DNA of 64,000 nucleotides, from assembly GCA_016708125.1 (NCBI GenBank), contig JADJGF010000001.1, positions 3,990,001 to 4,054,000 on the forward strand, read 5' to 3'. Shown piece by piece: positions 45,771 through 57,100 of the stretch (within the stretch, counting starts at the first letter, position 1; each line of letters starts with the position of its first letter). Origin of the DNA: Ignavibacteriota bacterium. Its GTDB lineage: Bacteria > Bacteroidota > Ignavibacteria > Ignavibacteriales > Melioribacteraceae. Position numbers and translations under genes: made by a program. The notes below the pieces were generated by a model. The model did no database searches, was not told the origin of the DNA, and was given only the letters and a program-made list of their open reading frames with translations.

Positions 45771-48700
45771 TTATTCGATTGTTATTTCATCAACAAATAA
45801 ATGAGCATTAGCTCCGGCTCCTTTGTGGAATGAAGGACATTGCTTAACACTTTCCGCAACAAAGTGAATATATCGAGTATTTATATCCTCAAAAGTTTTA
45901 CCAAAGGATTTTATTTCAACTTCATAATTTTCTTTAATTTCAATTTCAGCAATTATTGTTTCTTTACTGAAATTTTTTCCATCGTTGGAAAATGCAACTT
46001 TGACTTTTTTAGGCGAGAATATCCATGAACCTTGATTTTCTAAAAAGTTAGACGATATTTTTTTTATCTCAGTTTGTTTACCAAGATCGATTATCAAATC
46101 ACAATCATTTGCTTCAAACCCTTGCCAGTATGGACTTCTAAAATCTGTTGATGCAAAATTTCCATCGATTAATGCATTTTTTCCGCCGCCAGAATAACTA
46201 TTGTTGTAGAATGTATTTTCAATTATATCGGGATAGATTTTCCCTTCTGAAGAATAAAAAGGATCTAATTCATCTCTAACAATTGATTTAGTAAAATTTT
46301 TCTGAATTATTTCAGAAGGCTGTAACTCATTTCCGAAAACTTGAACTTTGAGTGTAAATGAATCATTCATTAAAAAAGGTTCGACGTACTTTTCAGAATT
46401 TTCATTTGGATTTGAACCATCTTTTGTAAAACGAATTTCCGTATTGGCATCATAATTTTTTAGCTCAATTTTAACCATATTAGCAAATAAAGATTTTGAA
46501 GGATAAATAGTTGGAGCAAAATATTTTTCATATTTAACTTGTGAAAATTCATTACTGATTTCCGAAAAAGGTCTTGAAGTTTTTTCTTTTCCAAAATTTT
46601 TGTTTGGCTCGGAATTCATTTCAAATTCTAAAGTTGAACCATTTCTTAAATCGTTATGAGTGAAAAATAATTTATTATAACTACTTCCGTTTAATTTAGC
46701 AGATTGAATATATTTATTTTGATGGGAATTATTCTTTGCAAATATTGTAAAATCTTTACCGTTTTCTTGATGAATTGTAACTTTATCAAATAGCGGACTA
46801 CCAATTACATATTGATTGCTTCCCGGCAACACCGGATAAAATCCAATTGCGCTTAAAGAATACCAAGCCGACATTTGACCACAATCTTCATTTCCGCATA
46901 ATCCATTTCTTCCAGCATGAAAAAAATCATCCATAATTTTTCTTAAAATATTTTGTGTCTCCCAAGGATAACCGCAATAATTATACAAGTAAGCAATATG
47001 ATGACTCGGCTCATTCCCTTGCGCATATTGACCGATTAGTCCGGTAACATCTGAAGGCATTTGATATTTTTCTAAATCTACTTGAAGAGTAAAAAGGAAA
47101 TCAAGTTTTGATTTAAATAATTCATCCCCGCCAATTAATTTTATCAAGCCATTTATATCTTGAGGTACAAACCAAGAATATTGCCATGAATTTCCTTCAG
47201 TAAACTCACCGGAGCCCAAATATGATGGAGCGATTGGATCAAAATTTTTACTCCACTCACCGCTGTTGTATCGGCCTCGCATAAATTTAGTTTTTGTATC
47301 AAACATATTTATATAATTTTTTGCACGCGACATATAATATTTGTAATCAGTTTCTTTACTTAATTCTTTTGCCATAATTGCAATACACCAATCATCATAA
47401 GCATATTCTAAAGTACTTGATACTGCATCATGAGCTTTATCCATTGGAATGAAACCCATTTTTTTATAGTACTCCAAACCTCTTTCATCTTGCATAGAGC
47501 TTTTAACCATTGCATTATACGCTTTTTCAATATCGTAATTTTTTATTCCTTTCATAAATGCATCAACAATTACGGGAATTGAATGATAACCAATCATAGT
47601 ATTAGTCTCGTTAGAAGCCAATTCCCAAACCGGTAATAATCCGCTTTCATCATATTTTGCGATTAATGATTTGATTAAATCATTGGTAAGTTTTTCATCT
47701 AGTATTGTGATTAAAGGATGAAGTGCTCTAAATGTATCCCACAAAGAAAAAATTGTGTACATATCAAAATCTTCTGCAATTTTAATTTTACCATCCATGC
47801 CAATATATTTTTTATCAACATCGCTAAAAATATTTGGTGCTAAAAAAGCATGGTACAATGAAGTGTAATAAGTAATTTTCTGATTTTCCGTTCCGCCTTC
47901 AACTTCTATTCTACTTAACCAATTATTCCAAATTTCATCTGCGTTATTCTTAACTTTTTCAAAATTCCAATCCGGAATTTCAGTTAACAAATTTTTCTTT
48001 GCTCCCTCAATACTTAAATGAGAAATTCCAATTCTTACCAACAATTCGTTATCAGAATTAAAATTGAACTTTAATGCAGCCTTTACATATTGCCCTTTTG
48101 CTGATTTATCATTTAATTCTTTTCCATCTAATTGAATTATATTTTCAGAAATATTTTGCGAAAATTCCGCATAAAAATAAATTGTATGTTTTTTCGCCCA
48201 GCCGCTTGAGGTTCGGTATCCTTCAATTTTATTGTTATCAAGAATTTTTATATAAGTTTCTATTGCTGCATCTTGAATTCCATGAACTAAATCAATAATT
48301 AAATTTCCGGTATTTTCAGAAAATTTATATTTATGAATCCCCGATCTTTTTGAAGTAGTTAATTCTACCGCAACTTGGTAATCTTCAAGAAAAACCGAAT
48401 AATAACCGGGAGAAGATTTTTCTGTTGATTGATTAAATCTTGATCGATATCCTTCATTCGGATTTTCTTTACTTCCGGCACTGAACTTAGCATCGCCGGT
48501 AAATGGCATAAAAAGAATATCTCCGTAATCTCCAACTCCGGTACCGCTTAAGTGAGTATGACTAAATCCCATAATTGAATTATCATTTGCATGATAACCG
48601 GAACACCAATCCCAGCCTTCAGTTCCGGTATCCGGACTTAACTGCATCATTCCAAATGGTAAACTTGCACCCGGAAATGTATGCCCGTGTTCTGCTGTAC

Positions 48701-48797
48701 CAATAAAAGTATTTACATATTTTGTATAATTAGTTTGAGCATAAATTAAAGTTGAAAAGAAAAAAGTAAAATATATTTTAAAAAATAAATGTTTCAT
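45771..48797 (-). CDS. GH92 alpha-mannosidase with discoidin-like C-terminus
   Basis: A 1008-residue secreted enzyme (signal ending LIYAQ). GH92 hallmarks are VNTFIGTAEHGHTFPGASLPFGMMQLSPDT at the N-terminus, GFSHTHLSGTG, and GNEDCGQMSAWYSLSAIGFYPVLPGS near 630, which contains the catalytic Glu of this calcium-dependent, inverting family. GH92 enzymes trim alpha-1,2, 1,3, 1,4 or 1,6 mannose from N-glycans and yeast mannan. After about 740 come a CHB_HEX_C module (TEIRFTKDGSNPNENS) and the discoidin-like module in its most divergent form (CPSFHKGAGANAHLFVDEI). GGA precedes the ATG. It lies 48 bases after the GH125 gene. Confidence 0.95.
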   Translation of the reverse strand: MKHLFFKIYFTFFFSTLIYAQTNYTKYVNTFIGTAEHGHTFPGASLPFGMMQLSPDTGTEGWDWCSGYHANDNSIMGFSHTHLSGTGVGDYGDILFMPFTGDAKFSAGSKENPNEGYRSRFNQSTEKSSPGYYSVFLEDYQVAVELTTSKRSGIHKYKFSENTGNLIIDLVHGIQDAAIETYIKILDNNKIEGYRTSSGWAKKHTIYFYAEFSQNISENIIQLDGKELNDKSAKGQYVKAALKFNFNSDNELLVRIGISHLSIEGAKKNLLTEIPDWNFEKVKNNADEIWNNWLSRIEVEGGTENQKITYYTSLYHAFLAPNIFSDVDKKYIGMDGKIKIAEDFDMYTIFSLWDTFRALHPLITILDEKLTNDLIKSLIAKYDESGLLPVWELASNETNTMIGYHSIPVIVDAFMKGIKNYDIEKAYNAMVKSSMQDERGLEYYKKMGFIPMDKAHDAVSSTLEYAYDDWCIAIMAKELSKETDYKYYMSRAKNYINMFDTKTKFMRGRYNSGEWSKNFDPIAPSYLGSGEFTEGNSWQYSWFVPQDINGLIKLIGGDELFKSKLDFLFTLQVDLEKYQMPSDVTGLIGQYAQGNEPSHHIAYLYNYCGYPWETQNILRKIMDDFFHAGRNGLCGNEDCGQMSAWYSLSAIGFYPVLPGSNQYVIGSPLFDKVTIHQENGKDFTIFAKNNSHQNKYIQSAKLNGSSYNKLFFTHNDLRNGSTLEFEMNSEPNKNFGKEKTSRPFSEISNEFSQVKYEKYFAPTIYPSKSLFANMVKIELKNYDANTEIRFTKDGSNPNENSEKYVEPFLMNDSFTLKVQVFGNELQPSEIIQKNFTKSIVRDELDPFYSSEGKIYPDIIENTFYNNSYSGGGKNALIDGNFASTDFRSPYWQGFEANDCDLIIDLGKQTEIKKISSNFLENQGSWIFSPKKVKVAFSNDGKNFSKETIIAEIEIKENYEVEIKSFGKTFEDINTRYIHFVAESVKQCPSFHKGAGANAHLFVDEITIE

Positions 48798-48844
48798 TTA
48801 AATTCCAAATTCATGTGTCAAAAAAAAATTTAATAAACGCTAAA

Positions 48845-50287
48845 TCAATAATTTAGTTTTAGTAAGTGAGGTTTTGTTTTATATAACGTTAAAATCAATT
48901 CACCAAATAAAGTATTTGCCCATGCAAACCATGCTCTTGTAAAATTATTTGGATCATCTTTATGAAATGTTTCATGCATAAATCCAGTTCCGCCATGTGT
49001 TTTCTTTAATGTTGCTAAACAGTTTTTAATTTCTCCTTCATCGTTTGAAGTTAATGCTCTCATTGTAATTGCCAGAGGCCAGATCATATTTAAGCCAACG
49101 TGCGGTCCGCCAATTCCTTCACCGAATTTTCCTTTAAAGAAATATGGGTTATCTTCGCTTAAAATAAATTTACGCGTATTTTGATAAACTTCATCATCAT
49201 GATTTATTCCTCCTAAATATGGCAGAGCTAATAAACTCGGTATGTTTGCGTCATCCATAAATAACTTATTACCATATCCGTCAATTTCAAAAGCATAAAT
49301 TTTACCATAATGCAAATGTTCTTTCACCGAATATTTACTTATACTTTCTTCAAGTTCAGATTTTAGATTTTTAATTTCTTCTATAATTTGATTATTTGTT
49401 ATAACACTTGAAAAAATTTCTTGTAATTGTTTCAAGGATTGCAATGCAAATAAATTTGATGGTACCAAATAACTATAAATTGTTGCATCATCAGATGGTC
49501 TAAAACTTGAGTTAATCATTCCGTTTGGTTTAGTTGGATTTCCATATCCGCCAAGCGGAACCGTATCTGTAGCAACAGCAGAAACTCGTTGAAATTTATA
49601 CGGTCCTAAATTATCTTTTCTTTGTTGCTCTTTAAAAGTTTGCATAATTAATTTAACTGCTTTTACCCAATCTTCATCGAAAACAGAAGTATCATTTGTT
49701 TCTTTCCAATATCCATGGGCTAAACGAACTGTATAACAAAGTGAATCTATTTCCCATTTTCTTTCATGAAGTTCCGGTTTCATATCAGTCAAATCTGATT
49801 GCCAGTAACTTCCTTCATTACTGTAATTAAATGCATTTGCATATGGATCAATAAGAATACACTTCGTTTGTCGATTTATTACACCAGCAATAAGTTTTCG
49901 CAAAGCTTCATCATTTTTTACAAGAGATAAATAAGGCCAAACTTGCGCAGAGGAATCGCGAAGCCACATTGCATTGATATCGCCAGTTATTACAAACGTA
50001 TCGGGCTTACCATTTTTAACCTCAAATTTTACAGTTGTATCTAACGTATTAGGGAAACAATTTTCAAACATCCAAGCAAGTTCTTCATCCTCAATATTTT
50101 TCTTTACATCAATAATTGTTTTTTCAACTTCATCGCTGATAAATTTTCTTTCACTTAATTTTGGTCTCTGTGATATAAAATTTTTCTCTGCAAATAATTC
50201 AGACGTCATACCAATTCCTAAAATCGAAACACCGGAAATTGTTGCAGTATTTTTAATAAATTTTCGTCTTGATATTTTATTGTTCAT
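48845..50287 (-). CDS. GH125 exo-alpha-1,6-mannosidase
   Basis: A 480-residue protein with a twin-arginine-like start (NNKISRRKFIKNTATI) and a hydrophobic segment. The GH125 domain (PF06824 type) is clear: WMFENCFPNTLDTTV, ITGDINAMWLRDSSAQVWPYL (101-120), DPYANAF, KPELHERKWEIDSL, and GFMHETFHKDDPNNFTRAWFAWAN near the C-terminus. Members such as BT3781 remove non-reducing alpha-1,6-mannose from N-glycan cores. Together with GH92 it can strip the trimannosyl core. It follows the TonB receptor by 45 bases in the same operon. Confidence 0.94.
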   Translation of the reverse strand: MNNKISRRKFIKNTATISGVSILGIGMTSELFAEKNFISQRPKLSERKFISDEVEKTIIDVKKNIEDEELAWMFENCFPNTLDTTVKFEVKNGKPDTFVITGDINAMWLRDSSAQVWPYLSLVKNDEALRKLIAGVINRQTKCILIDPYANAFNYSNEGSYWQSDLTDMKPELHERKWEIDSLCYTVRLAHGYWKETNDTSVFDEDWVKAVKLIMQTFKEQQRKDNLGPYKFQRVSAVATDTVPLGGYGNPTKPNGMINSSFRPSDDATIYSYLVPSNLFALQSLKQLQEIFSSVITNNQIIEEIKNLKSELEESISKYSVKEHLHYGKIYAFEIDGYGNKLFMDDANIPSLLALPYLGGINHDDEVYQNTRKFILSEDNPYFFKGKFGEGIGGPHVGLNMIWPLAITMRALTSNDEGEIKNCLATLKKTHGGTGFMHETFHKDDPNNFTRAWFAWANTLFGELILTLYKTKPHLLKLNY

Positions 50288-50332
50288 ATATGAGTAATCC
50301 TTTAAAGAATCTTAATAATAATTCCAAAAAAT

Positions 50333-53056
50333 TTAAAATTCCATTCCAACACCTAATTTTATTTGTCTAGGAGCCGAATACATAGCTGGGTTTTCAACAA
50401 TATCATAATAATCATTATAATTACTGTGGTGATTAGCAATTTGTGCATCTCTAACTATTGTGGTGTATGCCTGTCCAGTTGAACCGTAAACATAAACTGC
50501 ATTTAAGCGATCAATTAAATTATAAATATTTAATGTTAATTTAACATTATAGTTATCAAATAATTTGAAATTGTAATAACCAGCTAAATCAGCTGTATAT
50601 CCTATAGGCTTATAATCATTGTTTTGATATAAATTAACTAAAGATAAAGGACTTTCTGTTAATGGTGAAAAAGTATACGGAGTTCCAGAATTGTAGTATG
50701 CAGTTACGGTTATTCCATAATCTTGTGTATGATAGCCCACTGTTGCATTAAAGGTATGTCTTTGATCCCAAGACATTGGTAATAATCTTTTTATTGGATC
50801 CATACTATTACCAGCTCGAGTAAATGTTTGAATTGGATCATCGGCATTACCTTTTGTAAATTGAAAAGTATAGTTAACATTTGTAAAAATCGAACCGCTT
50901 ACTAAATCCCATTTAATTTCCAAACCACGAGCATTGCCATAATCTTTATTTGTATATAAGCCATACTCAATTTGATTATAAGTTGAAATAATTTTTGTAC
51001 TTAATAAATCATAAATATCCTTATAGAAAAGCGCCAATTCTAATCCCATTCCATCCATTAATTCTTGCCACAAACCAATTTCATAAGTAATTGTTTTTTG
51101 CGGACTCAATTGTGAATTCCCCATTGTTGTTCCAAAATCGTTTACTGGAACTCTGAAAATGTTATTCTCAAATAGTGAATACATTGGCGGCATTTGGAAA
51201 AAATGGCCATAACTGAATCTAAGCACTGCAAATTTGCTTAGTGTATATGCTAATCCAAATCTTGGACTTAGTTGTGCTTGCGGATCAGCTAATTCATAAG
51301 ATGTCATCATGCTGTCAGGTAAATTCAGTTGATTTGAAGGATTTCTTCTATCAGTAGGATATCTTTGTTTTGAATTAAAATGATCATAACGTAAACCTAA
51401 ATTAATAACCAAATCATCATATTCAATTTTATCTTGAATATAACCGGAGATTTCCCAAGGTTTCGCTGTGTAAACTCCCATCGTATTCTCCGTATTTGGC
51501 ACTAATTCCAATTCATAAAATGGCCATATGGCTTTACCGTTTTCATCAAAATACATTATATTTTCTTGAGGTAAACCAGCCCATTTATTTCTAACATTTA
51601 TTACATTTTGATCAACGAGGTGATTGATATAAATGAGTCCAGTTTTTATACTATGATGATTAGAAACCTGCCATGTTAAATCATATTTTATATTTAAATC
51701 TTGATATTTTGAAATGCCTCTATTTGGATCACTTACACCTCCGGTTAAAAATCCCGAAGTACCTGTTCCACTATATCTTGGATGTATATATCTTGAATCA
51801 AGCGGATTTTCATATTTATAACTTGTAATTTGATTATGTACATGAGAAATTTTTAATTCATAAAAAAGTGAATTAGTTAGCATGTGATTTATTGTAAATG
51901 CATGCATATAAGATTCATCATAATCAGTTGGTAAATAAGCTGGATTATATTTTGCGTAATGATTATAACTTTGTCCTTCAGTGTCATTTAATGTAAATAA
52001 ATAATTTAGCCTTAAATTGGTAAATGGATTGAAAGATAATTTACCCAATAGCGATATATTTTTACTATTAATCATTGATACATATTCACCGTCCCCAGTA
52101 TTTTCCGTATGCCATTCAGTTGGGTTATCACTGACAAAATCACTGTAGTCAATTGGATTAAATCTATTTATTCCATTTAAATGTCCATTTATGAATTGGT
52201 GTCTATAATTAACAAAAAAAGACAACATTTCTTTTATTATTGGTCCTTGAAAATTTATTTTATAATCTTGAGATAAATTTAAACTTAAATTACCACTATT
52301 TAACCCAATAAAAATATCATCATTTGATGTAAAAAAGTTAGAATAGCTTGTTGAAAAAGATCCCAAAAATTTATCCCCGCCATCTTTTGTTACTGCATTA
52401 ACAATTCCACTCATTGCGCGGCCATACTCGGCATTAAATGTTCCGGTAATAACTTCTAAATCTTGAACTGCTTCAGCTTCAACTGTTACCATTTTACCTT
52501 CACCAGAAAATGATTCATCAACCTGAATTCCATCAACCAAATAAGTTACTTCTGTTGCACGTCCTCCTCTAAAGTGTCCAACTACAACCCCAGGCTGCAT
52601 AGCAACAACTTGTTCAAGATTTTCAACCGGTAATATTTCAATTTTATCAGAAGAAATATTTCTAACAGAACTTGTTTGATCCTTTTTTACTTCAATAGCT
52701 TTTGCTGTAACAACTACTTCTTCCCCTTCAATTACAGCAATTTGCATTTGAATTGGTAATTCAACAGTTCTATTTACTGATACAATTACATCTGTAAATC
52801 TTACTGTCCCGTACCCAACCATTCTTGCAATTATTGAGTAATTTCCAGGATGAACATTTATGATATAAAAAGTTCCGTCTGCGCCTGTTGCTGCACCAAT
52901 TTGAGTGCCTTCAATTAAAATGTTAACACCAATAAGTGGTTCACCTGTATCCATATCAGTTATTTTACCTGAAATTTTCCCAGTTGTTTGAGCGCTTATA
53001 AAAATCGGTAATAATAAGAAAGCTAATGTTTTAAATAAGTTGTAATTTTTATTCAT
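50333..53056 (-). CDS. TonB-dependent outer-membrane receptor with carboxypeptidase-regulatory-like N-terminal domain
   Basis: A 907-residue outer-membrane receptor. The ATG at 53056 has GGGGA upstream and starts a signal peptide ending PIFISAQ; the open frame upstream of it overlaps the PorV-like gene end. Residues about 23-110 are the CarboxypepD_reg-like domain (GKISGKITDMDTGEPLIGVN), then the plug (VVVTAKAIEV, VTYLVDGIQVDE, GTFNAEYGRAMSGIVNAVTKDG), then the barrel, ending IKLGVGMEF. It should import oligosaccharides with TonB energy. The layout is more like Ignavibacteria and KSB1-type receptors than classic SusC, and no SusD gene accompanies it. Confidence 0.88.
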   Translation of the reverse strand: MNKNYNLFKTLAFLLLPIFISAQTTGKISGKITDMDTGEPLIGVNILIEGTQIGAATGADGTFYIINVHPGNYSIIARMVGYGTVRFTDVIVSVNRTVELPIQMQIAVIEGEEVVVTAKAIEVKKDQTSSVRNISSDKIEILPVENLEQVVAMQPGVVVGHFRGGRATEVTYLVDGIQVDESFSGEGKMVTVEAEAVQDLEVITGTFNAEYGRAMSGIVNAVTKDGGDKFLGSFSTSYSNFFTSNDDIFIGLNSGNLSLNLSQDYKINFQGPIIKEMLSFFVNYRHQFINGHLNGINRFNPIDYSDFVSDNPTEWHTENTGDGEYVSMINSKNISLLGKLSFNPFTNLRLNYLFTLNDTEGQSYNHYAKYNPAYLPTDYDESYMHAFTINHMLTNSLFYELKISHVHNQITSYKYENPLDSRYIHPRYSGTGTSGFLTGGVSDPNRGISKYQDLNIKYDLTWQVSNHHSIKTGLIYINHLVDQNVINVRNKWAGLPQENIMYFDENGKAIWPFYELELVPNTENTMGVYTAKPWEISGYIQDKIEYDDLVINLGLRYDHFNSKQRYPTDRRNPSNQLNLPDSMMTSYELADPQAQLSPRFGLAYTLSKFAVLRFSYGHFFQMPPMYSLFENNIFRVPVNDFGTTMGNSQLSPQKTITYEIGLWQELMDGMGLELALFYKDIYDLLSTKIISTYNQIEYGLYTNKDYGNARGLEIKWDLVSGSIFTNVNYTFQFTKGNADDPIQTFTRAGNSMDPIKRLLPMSWDQRHTFNATVGYHTQDYGITVTAYYNSGTPYTFSPLTESPLSLVNLYQNNDYKPIGYTADLAGYYNFKLFDNYNVKLTLNIYNLIDRLNAVYVYGSTGQAYTTIVRDAQIANHHSNYNDYYDIVENPAMYSAPRQIKLGVGMEF

Positions 53057-53091
53057 TTTATTCCCCATGAATTTTTTCATTGGTTTGAAAA

Positions 53092-54147
53092 TCAAAAAGT
53101 TATACCAATTGAATAAGTCATTGTATTTCCAAAAATACCTACCTCTTTATATGCTACATCCATTTTTACATTATTATTATTTAATAATTTCAAATGCACA
53201 CCAGCTCCTAATGTTAATCCAAATTCAGAATCTTCCATAAATAATCCTCTATAACCTCCGCGTAAATAGAATTGTCCCATTCCTAAAAATTTAAATTCGT
53301 ATTGTGTCCCAAGATTTATTGATTCGCTATTATTATTAGGATGTAATGCATCAACAGCAATAATTAATTGCTGAGATTCACTTACAATTGGTTTAATCGC
53401 AAAGCCAACTCTGAAAATTAACGGTAATTCCCAACCTTGGACTCTATATTGTCCTTCTATATCTTTATAGTTTCCATTTTCATTAGGCAATAAATCAATT
53501 GGCACAAGTAAATCAATTCCGTCATATTGAATTCGTGTTCCGTAGTTTGATATACTCATACCTATAGACATACCATCTGCGCGATCACTACTAAAAGAGA
53601 AAAATTGAGTATTGACCATAACACCAAGATCTAATGCCAATGCATTTGCACTGAGATGCCAAATGTTCGAAGAAATCCATTTGATAGAAGTTCCAAACCC
53701 AAACCAATCTGCTAATTTTCTACCATATGATAATCCAATTGAATATTCTCCAGCTGAGTAAGTCTCACCCGTTCCTTCTTGCATCGCCATTGTAGTAACT
53801 TCCGTTTTTCCGTAATCCATATTTGTAACACTTAAACCTAAAGTTCCGATTTGAGGAATTATTATTGCAGCGCCTGCAAATGATACTTTTATATCGGCAA
53901 CCCATGGCTGATACATAAACAGTACTTCATTCGATGCTATATATCCTAATCCAGCAGGGTTCCAATACATACTTGAAATATCGTTTGCAACGCCAACATA
54001 AGCCTCACCCATTGAATTGGCTGCGCTACCTATCCCCATTTCCAAAAAATTTGCAGCAGTTGTACCAACTCTATAAGGTTTATTTTGAGCTACTACAAGA
54101 TTTGTAATCATTATCAAAAATAGTGAGAAGGTAAATTTCATCTTCAT
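53092..54147 (-). CDS. PorV/PorQ-family outer-membrane beta-barrel protein
   Basis: A 351-residue protein (signal ending VVAQ). GIGSAANSMGEAYVGVANDISSMYWNPAGLGYI is the characteristic N-terminal block of PorV/PorQ and FadL-like barrels, followed by regular amphipathic strands and a C-terminal aromatic residue (YSIGITF). PorV proteins of the type IX secretion system act as shuttles that hold substrates for surface attachment. Encoded between giant surface proteins with a secretion-type tail and a TonB receptor, it may be the dedicated carrier or anchor for those proteins. AGGTGAT lies upstream of the ATG. Confidence 0.82.
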   Translation of the reverse strand: MKMKFTFSLFLIMITNLVVAQNKPYRVGTTAANFLEMGIGSAANSMGEAYVGVANDISSMYWNPAGLGYIASNEVLFMYQPWVADIKVSFAGAAIIIPQIGTLGLSVTNMDYGKTEVTTMAMQEGTGETYSAGEYSIGLSYGRKLADWFGFGTSIKWISSNIWHLSANALALDLGVMVNTQFFSFSSDRADGMSIGMSISNYGTRIQYDGIDLLVPIDLLPNENGNYKDIEGQYRVQGWELPLIFRVGFAIKPIVSESQQLIIAVDALHPNNNSESINLGTQYEFKFLGMGQFYLRGGYRGLFMEDSEFGLTLGAGVHLKLLNNNNVKMDVAYKEVGIFGNTMTYSIGITF

Positions 54148-54194
54148 TATATCACCTGTTAGTTATTTATTTTCAATATTTTTTCTAAATGTTT

Positions 54195-57100
54195 TCATTT
54201 GATCACGGCAAATTTTCCAATTTTCTCTTTGCCCGTTAATTTCGATTTTATATGATATATATACATCCCTGCTGCTATCTCTAAATCTTCTTTACTTAAT
54301 AAATCCCAATGGACTATCCCATTACTTGCCATATTCTCTACTTCTATCTCATCTACCATCACTCCACTCGCTGTGTATATCTTTATCTCACATTCTGACG
54401 GTATATGCGTAAACATTATCCTTCTTCGCTGATTTAAATACTTATTCGATACTGCTGCCTCCATTGAATTTGTCATTATATATGGATTCGGTACTACTTT
54501 TATTTTTTCCATATCTTCATTCAGAATTGACCCTTCTAATGCTCCTCCTCCATTTACAGTAAACTCTATCGAATCACTTGCTCTAAATGGTCGGTTAAAT
54601 TCATACTTATATATATCTCCTGCTTTCGGTAATCCATTCTCATCTCTTACTTCTCTAAAATCTATCGCAAATACTGTCCCCCCCCATGATATCAATTGCT
54701 GTCCTCCTATTTCTCTTATCACTGCATGACCTACTAACACTTTATCTTCTAACATTTCATACGTCCCATTACCATTTATGTCTTCTACTACCATCTCTAA
54801 GGTATCTATCTTGCCTATTATCGCTAATGCACTTTGATTGGTTACATAATATGTAAATGTTTGATCAAATAAATAATTCGCTTCTCCGCTCATTTCTATA
54901 TTATTTATTCCCGTTCTTTTATTTATCCTATTCCTATACGCTAATGGATTATCTGTAAATACTATTTGATACTCATATGGAAATCCATAATATTCAAAAA
55001 AACTTGACTCTATCCTTATATCTGATTTTCCTACTATCCACCCTGTACCTTCTTTATTCAAACCATTTTCTGAAAGCGTAAATGAATGATCATATGGGAA
55101 ATAACCATTCATTTTATTCATCTTTAATTGTATTCCGTCAAAATTATTACTAAATATTTCATCTGATTTATAAAAATTTGTGTTAATAGATTCAGACATT
55201 CCATTTAAATATGCTGTTGTTAAATCATTTCGTTCAATGATATTCTGCATTGGATAATTATTTTGATTTTCAGAATACACAACAATATTGCCATCTGTTA
55301 TATCATATACAGTTAAGCCATTATTAATAAATACAAAATCTAACGGACTTCTATCTCTTTCATTTTTCTTTAGATAACCCAACGTATCAACAGAAAATTT
55401 AATTTTGTACGAATGCCCGGGTTTGATTTGAGCATAATCAAAAACTGTTGGAATTACAGATGCATTTCCGAAATTGCTTGAAGGACTTAGAGTAATTGAT
55501 GGATCTTGAAATCCAGCTGCTTTTTGATGTGGTGTTACTACAGCAATGTTTTTTCCCATTCTTATTATTTCTTCGGAGGAATCTAATTCAAACGTAATAT
55601 TATTTTCTGTTGGTGATAACCCATCCCCAATTTCTGGAGCACCATAATCATAAGCAACTAACGCATAGTAATAAGTTCGACCATTCTCAACCTGATCATC
55701 AATAAAATAATGTCTAATACCAGAATCATCACCAAGATAATATTCAACACCCCCAACTTCGCCATAATCTGCGTTACCAAAAATATTATCAACCAAATCG
55801 CACTGAAATATTGGTTTTTTACTTGCCACGGAACCTTTATTATCTGTTATAACTTCAGAATCTTGAAAATATTTATCTGTTGAACGATACAATTTATAGC
55901 CTTCAAAATCATTTATATTTCTTAAGAACGGTTCGCGAGTTAGTTTCATAGAAGCATCATCCCATGTTAAAATAACCTTGCCGTCACTTGCAGTTGATGT
56001 TAATGTTGGTAAAACTGGAGGTTGTGCAAATCTATAATCTGCTTCATAAATTAGTTGAGTTGTTTTCTTTAATGTAAACAAATTAATGGCAGGATGTCCC
56101 GATGCCGATAATTCATGTAAATTTTCAAATGCATGCAAAAGTGCTATTGAGATTCTTTCCGTCCTACCCTTATAAAGCGCAAAAGTTGAAGATGTTGCTG
56201 CAAATCCTAATCTTTGTGGTTCAATACCAGTAAATTCTTCAAACACATGAGCATTTAAAAACTCATAACATGTTTCATCATCTGCATGAAACCAATTATT
56301 AGCACCTCGTTCTGTATCAGGCATTAATCTAAAAGTGGTTAAACCTAACATATCTGATTCGCTAATATCCGTTACTGCAAAATTTGGTTCACAACCAATT
56401 CCTTCAATATAATCCGGCACATGATTACACTCGCCTTCATCTGGGCCATCATAATTTAAATCGGCGGGACCAACTCCGTCTAAACCGACATCATCTCCAG
56501 AAGACTCGCCTTCTTCAAGTATCCAAAGTCCTTCACTATTTTTTTTAACGTAAGTTCCATTTCCATTAAGATCAATTCCATCTTGCCAGTCTTGATCTTC
56601 ATCACCTTCAAAATGTTCTTTTAAGTCTATTTCATTTAAGTTATAAAATCCAAGGAATTTTGTTAAGTCATTTATATTATCATATGCTCCAATCAATCTT
56701 CCTGCAGAATTATCACGCTTTTCATCAATCAAACCATCATCGTCATTATCAATATTATCATAAGCAAGCCCTGGACTTTCTAAATAAGCTGTTGCAAAAA
56801 CGCCGGGGACAATTCCTCCAACTCCAATGCCATCATAATCCCAGACGTAAACCATATCTAATTCTTTATTAAAATATCCTATATCATCATCTGGTGAGTG
56901 TTCATCACCTAATGCCATGTCAATATCATAACCAAATCCGCTAACTGGTAAATCATATCCAGAAATATTAGTTATATCAAATTCCCAAAATATTATGTCC
57001 TTTGCTTCAGGGTTGTTCCATTGGAATCCTCTTGTAGCAATTCTAATACCAAGTCCTCCCCAAGGATATCCTTTTTGTACTGTTACATCAGGATTTATAT

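Noticed and set aside
50333..53056. TonB receptor as a classical SusC with SusD partner
   Set aside because: No SusD-like lipoprotein follows or precedes it; the neighbours are GH125 and a PorV-like barrel.
53092..54147. FadL-type fatty-acid transporter
   Set aside because: The N-terminal block and the neighbouring secretion-tail proteins fit PorV/PorQ better, though both share a barrel fold.
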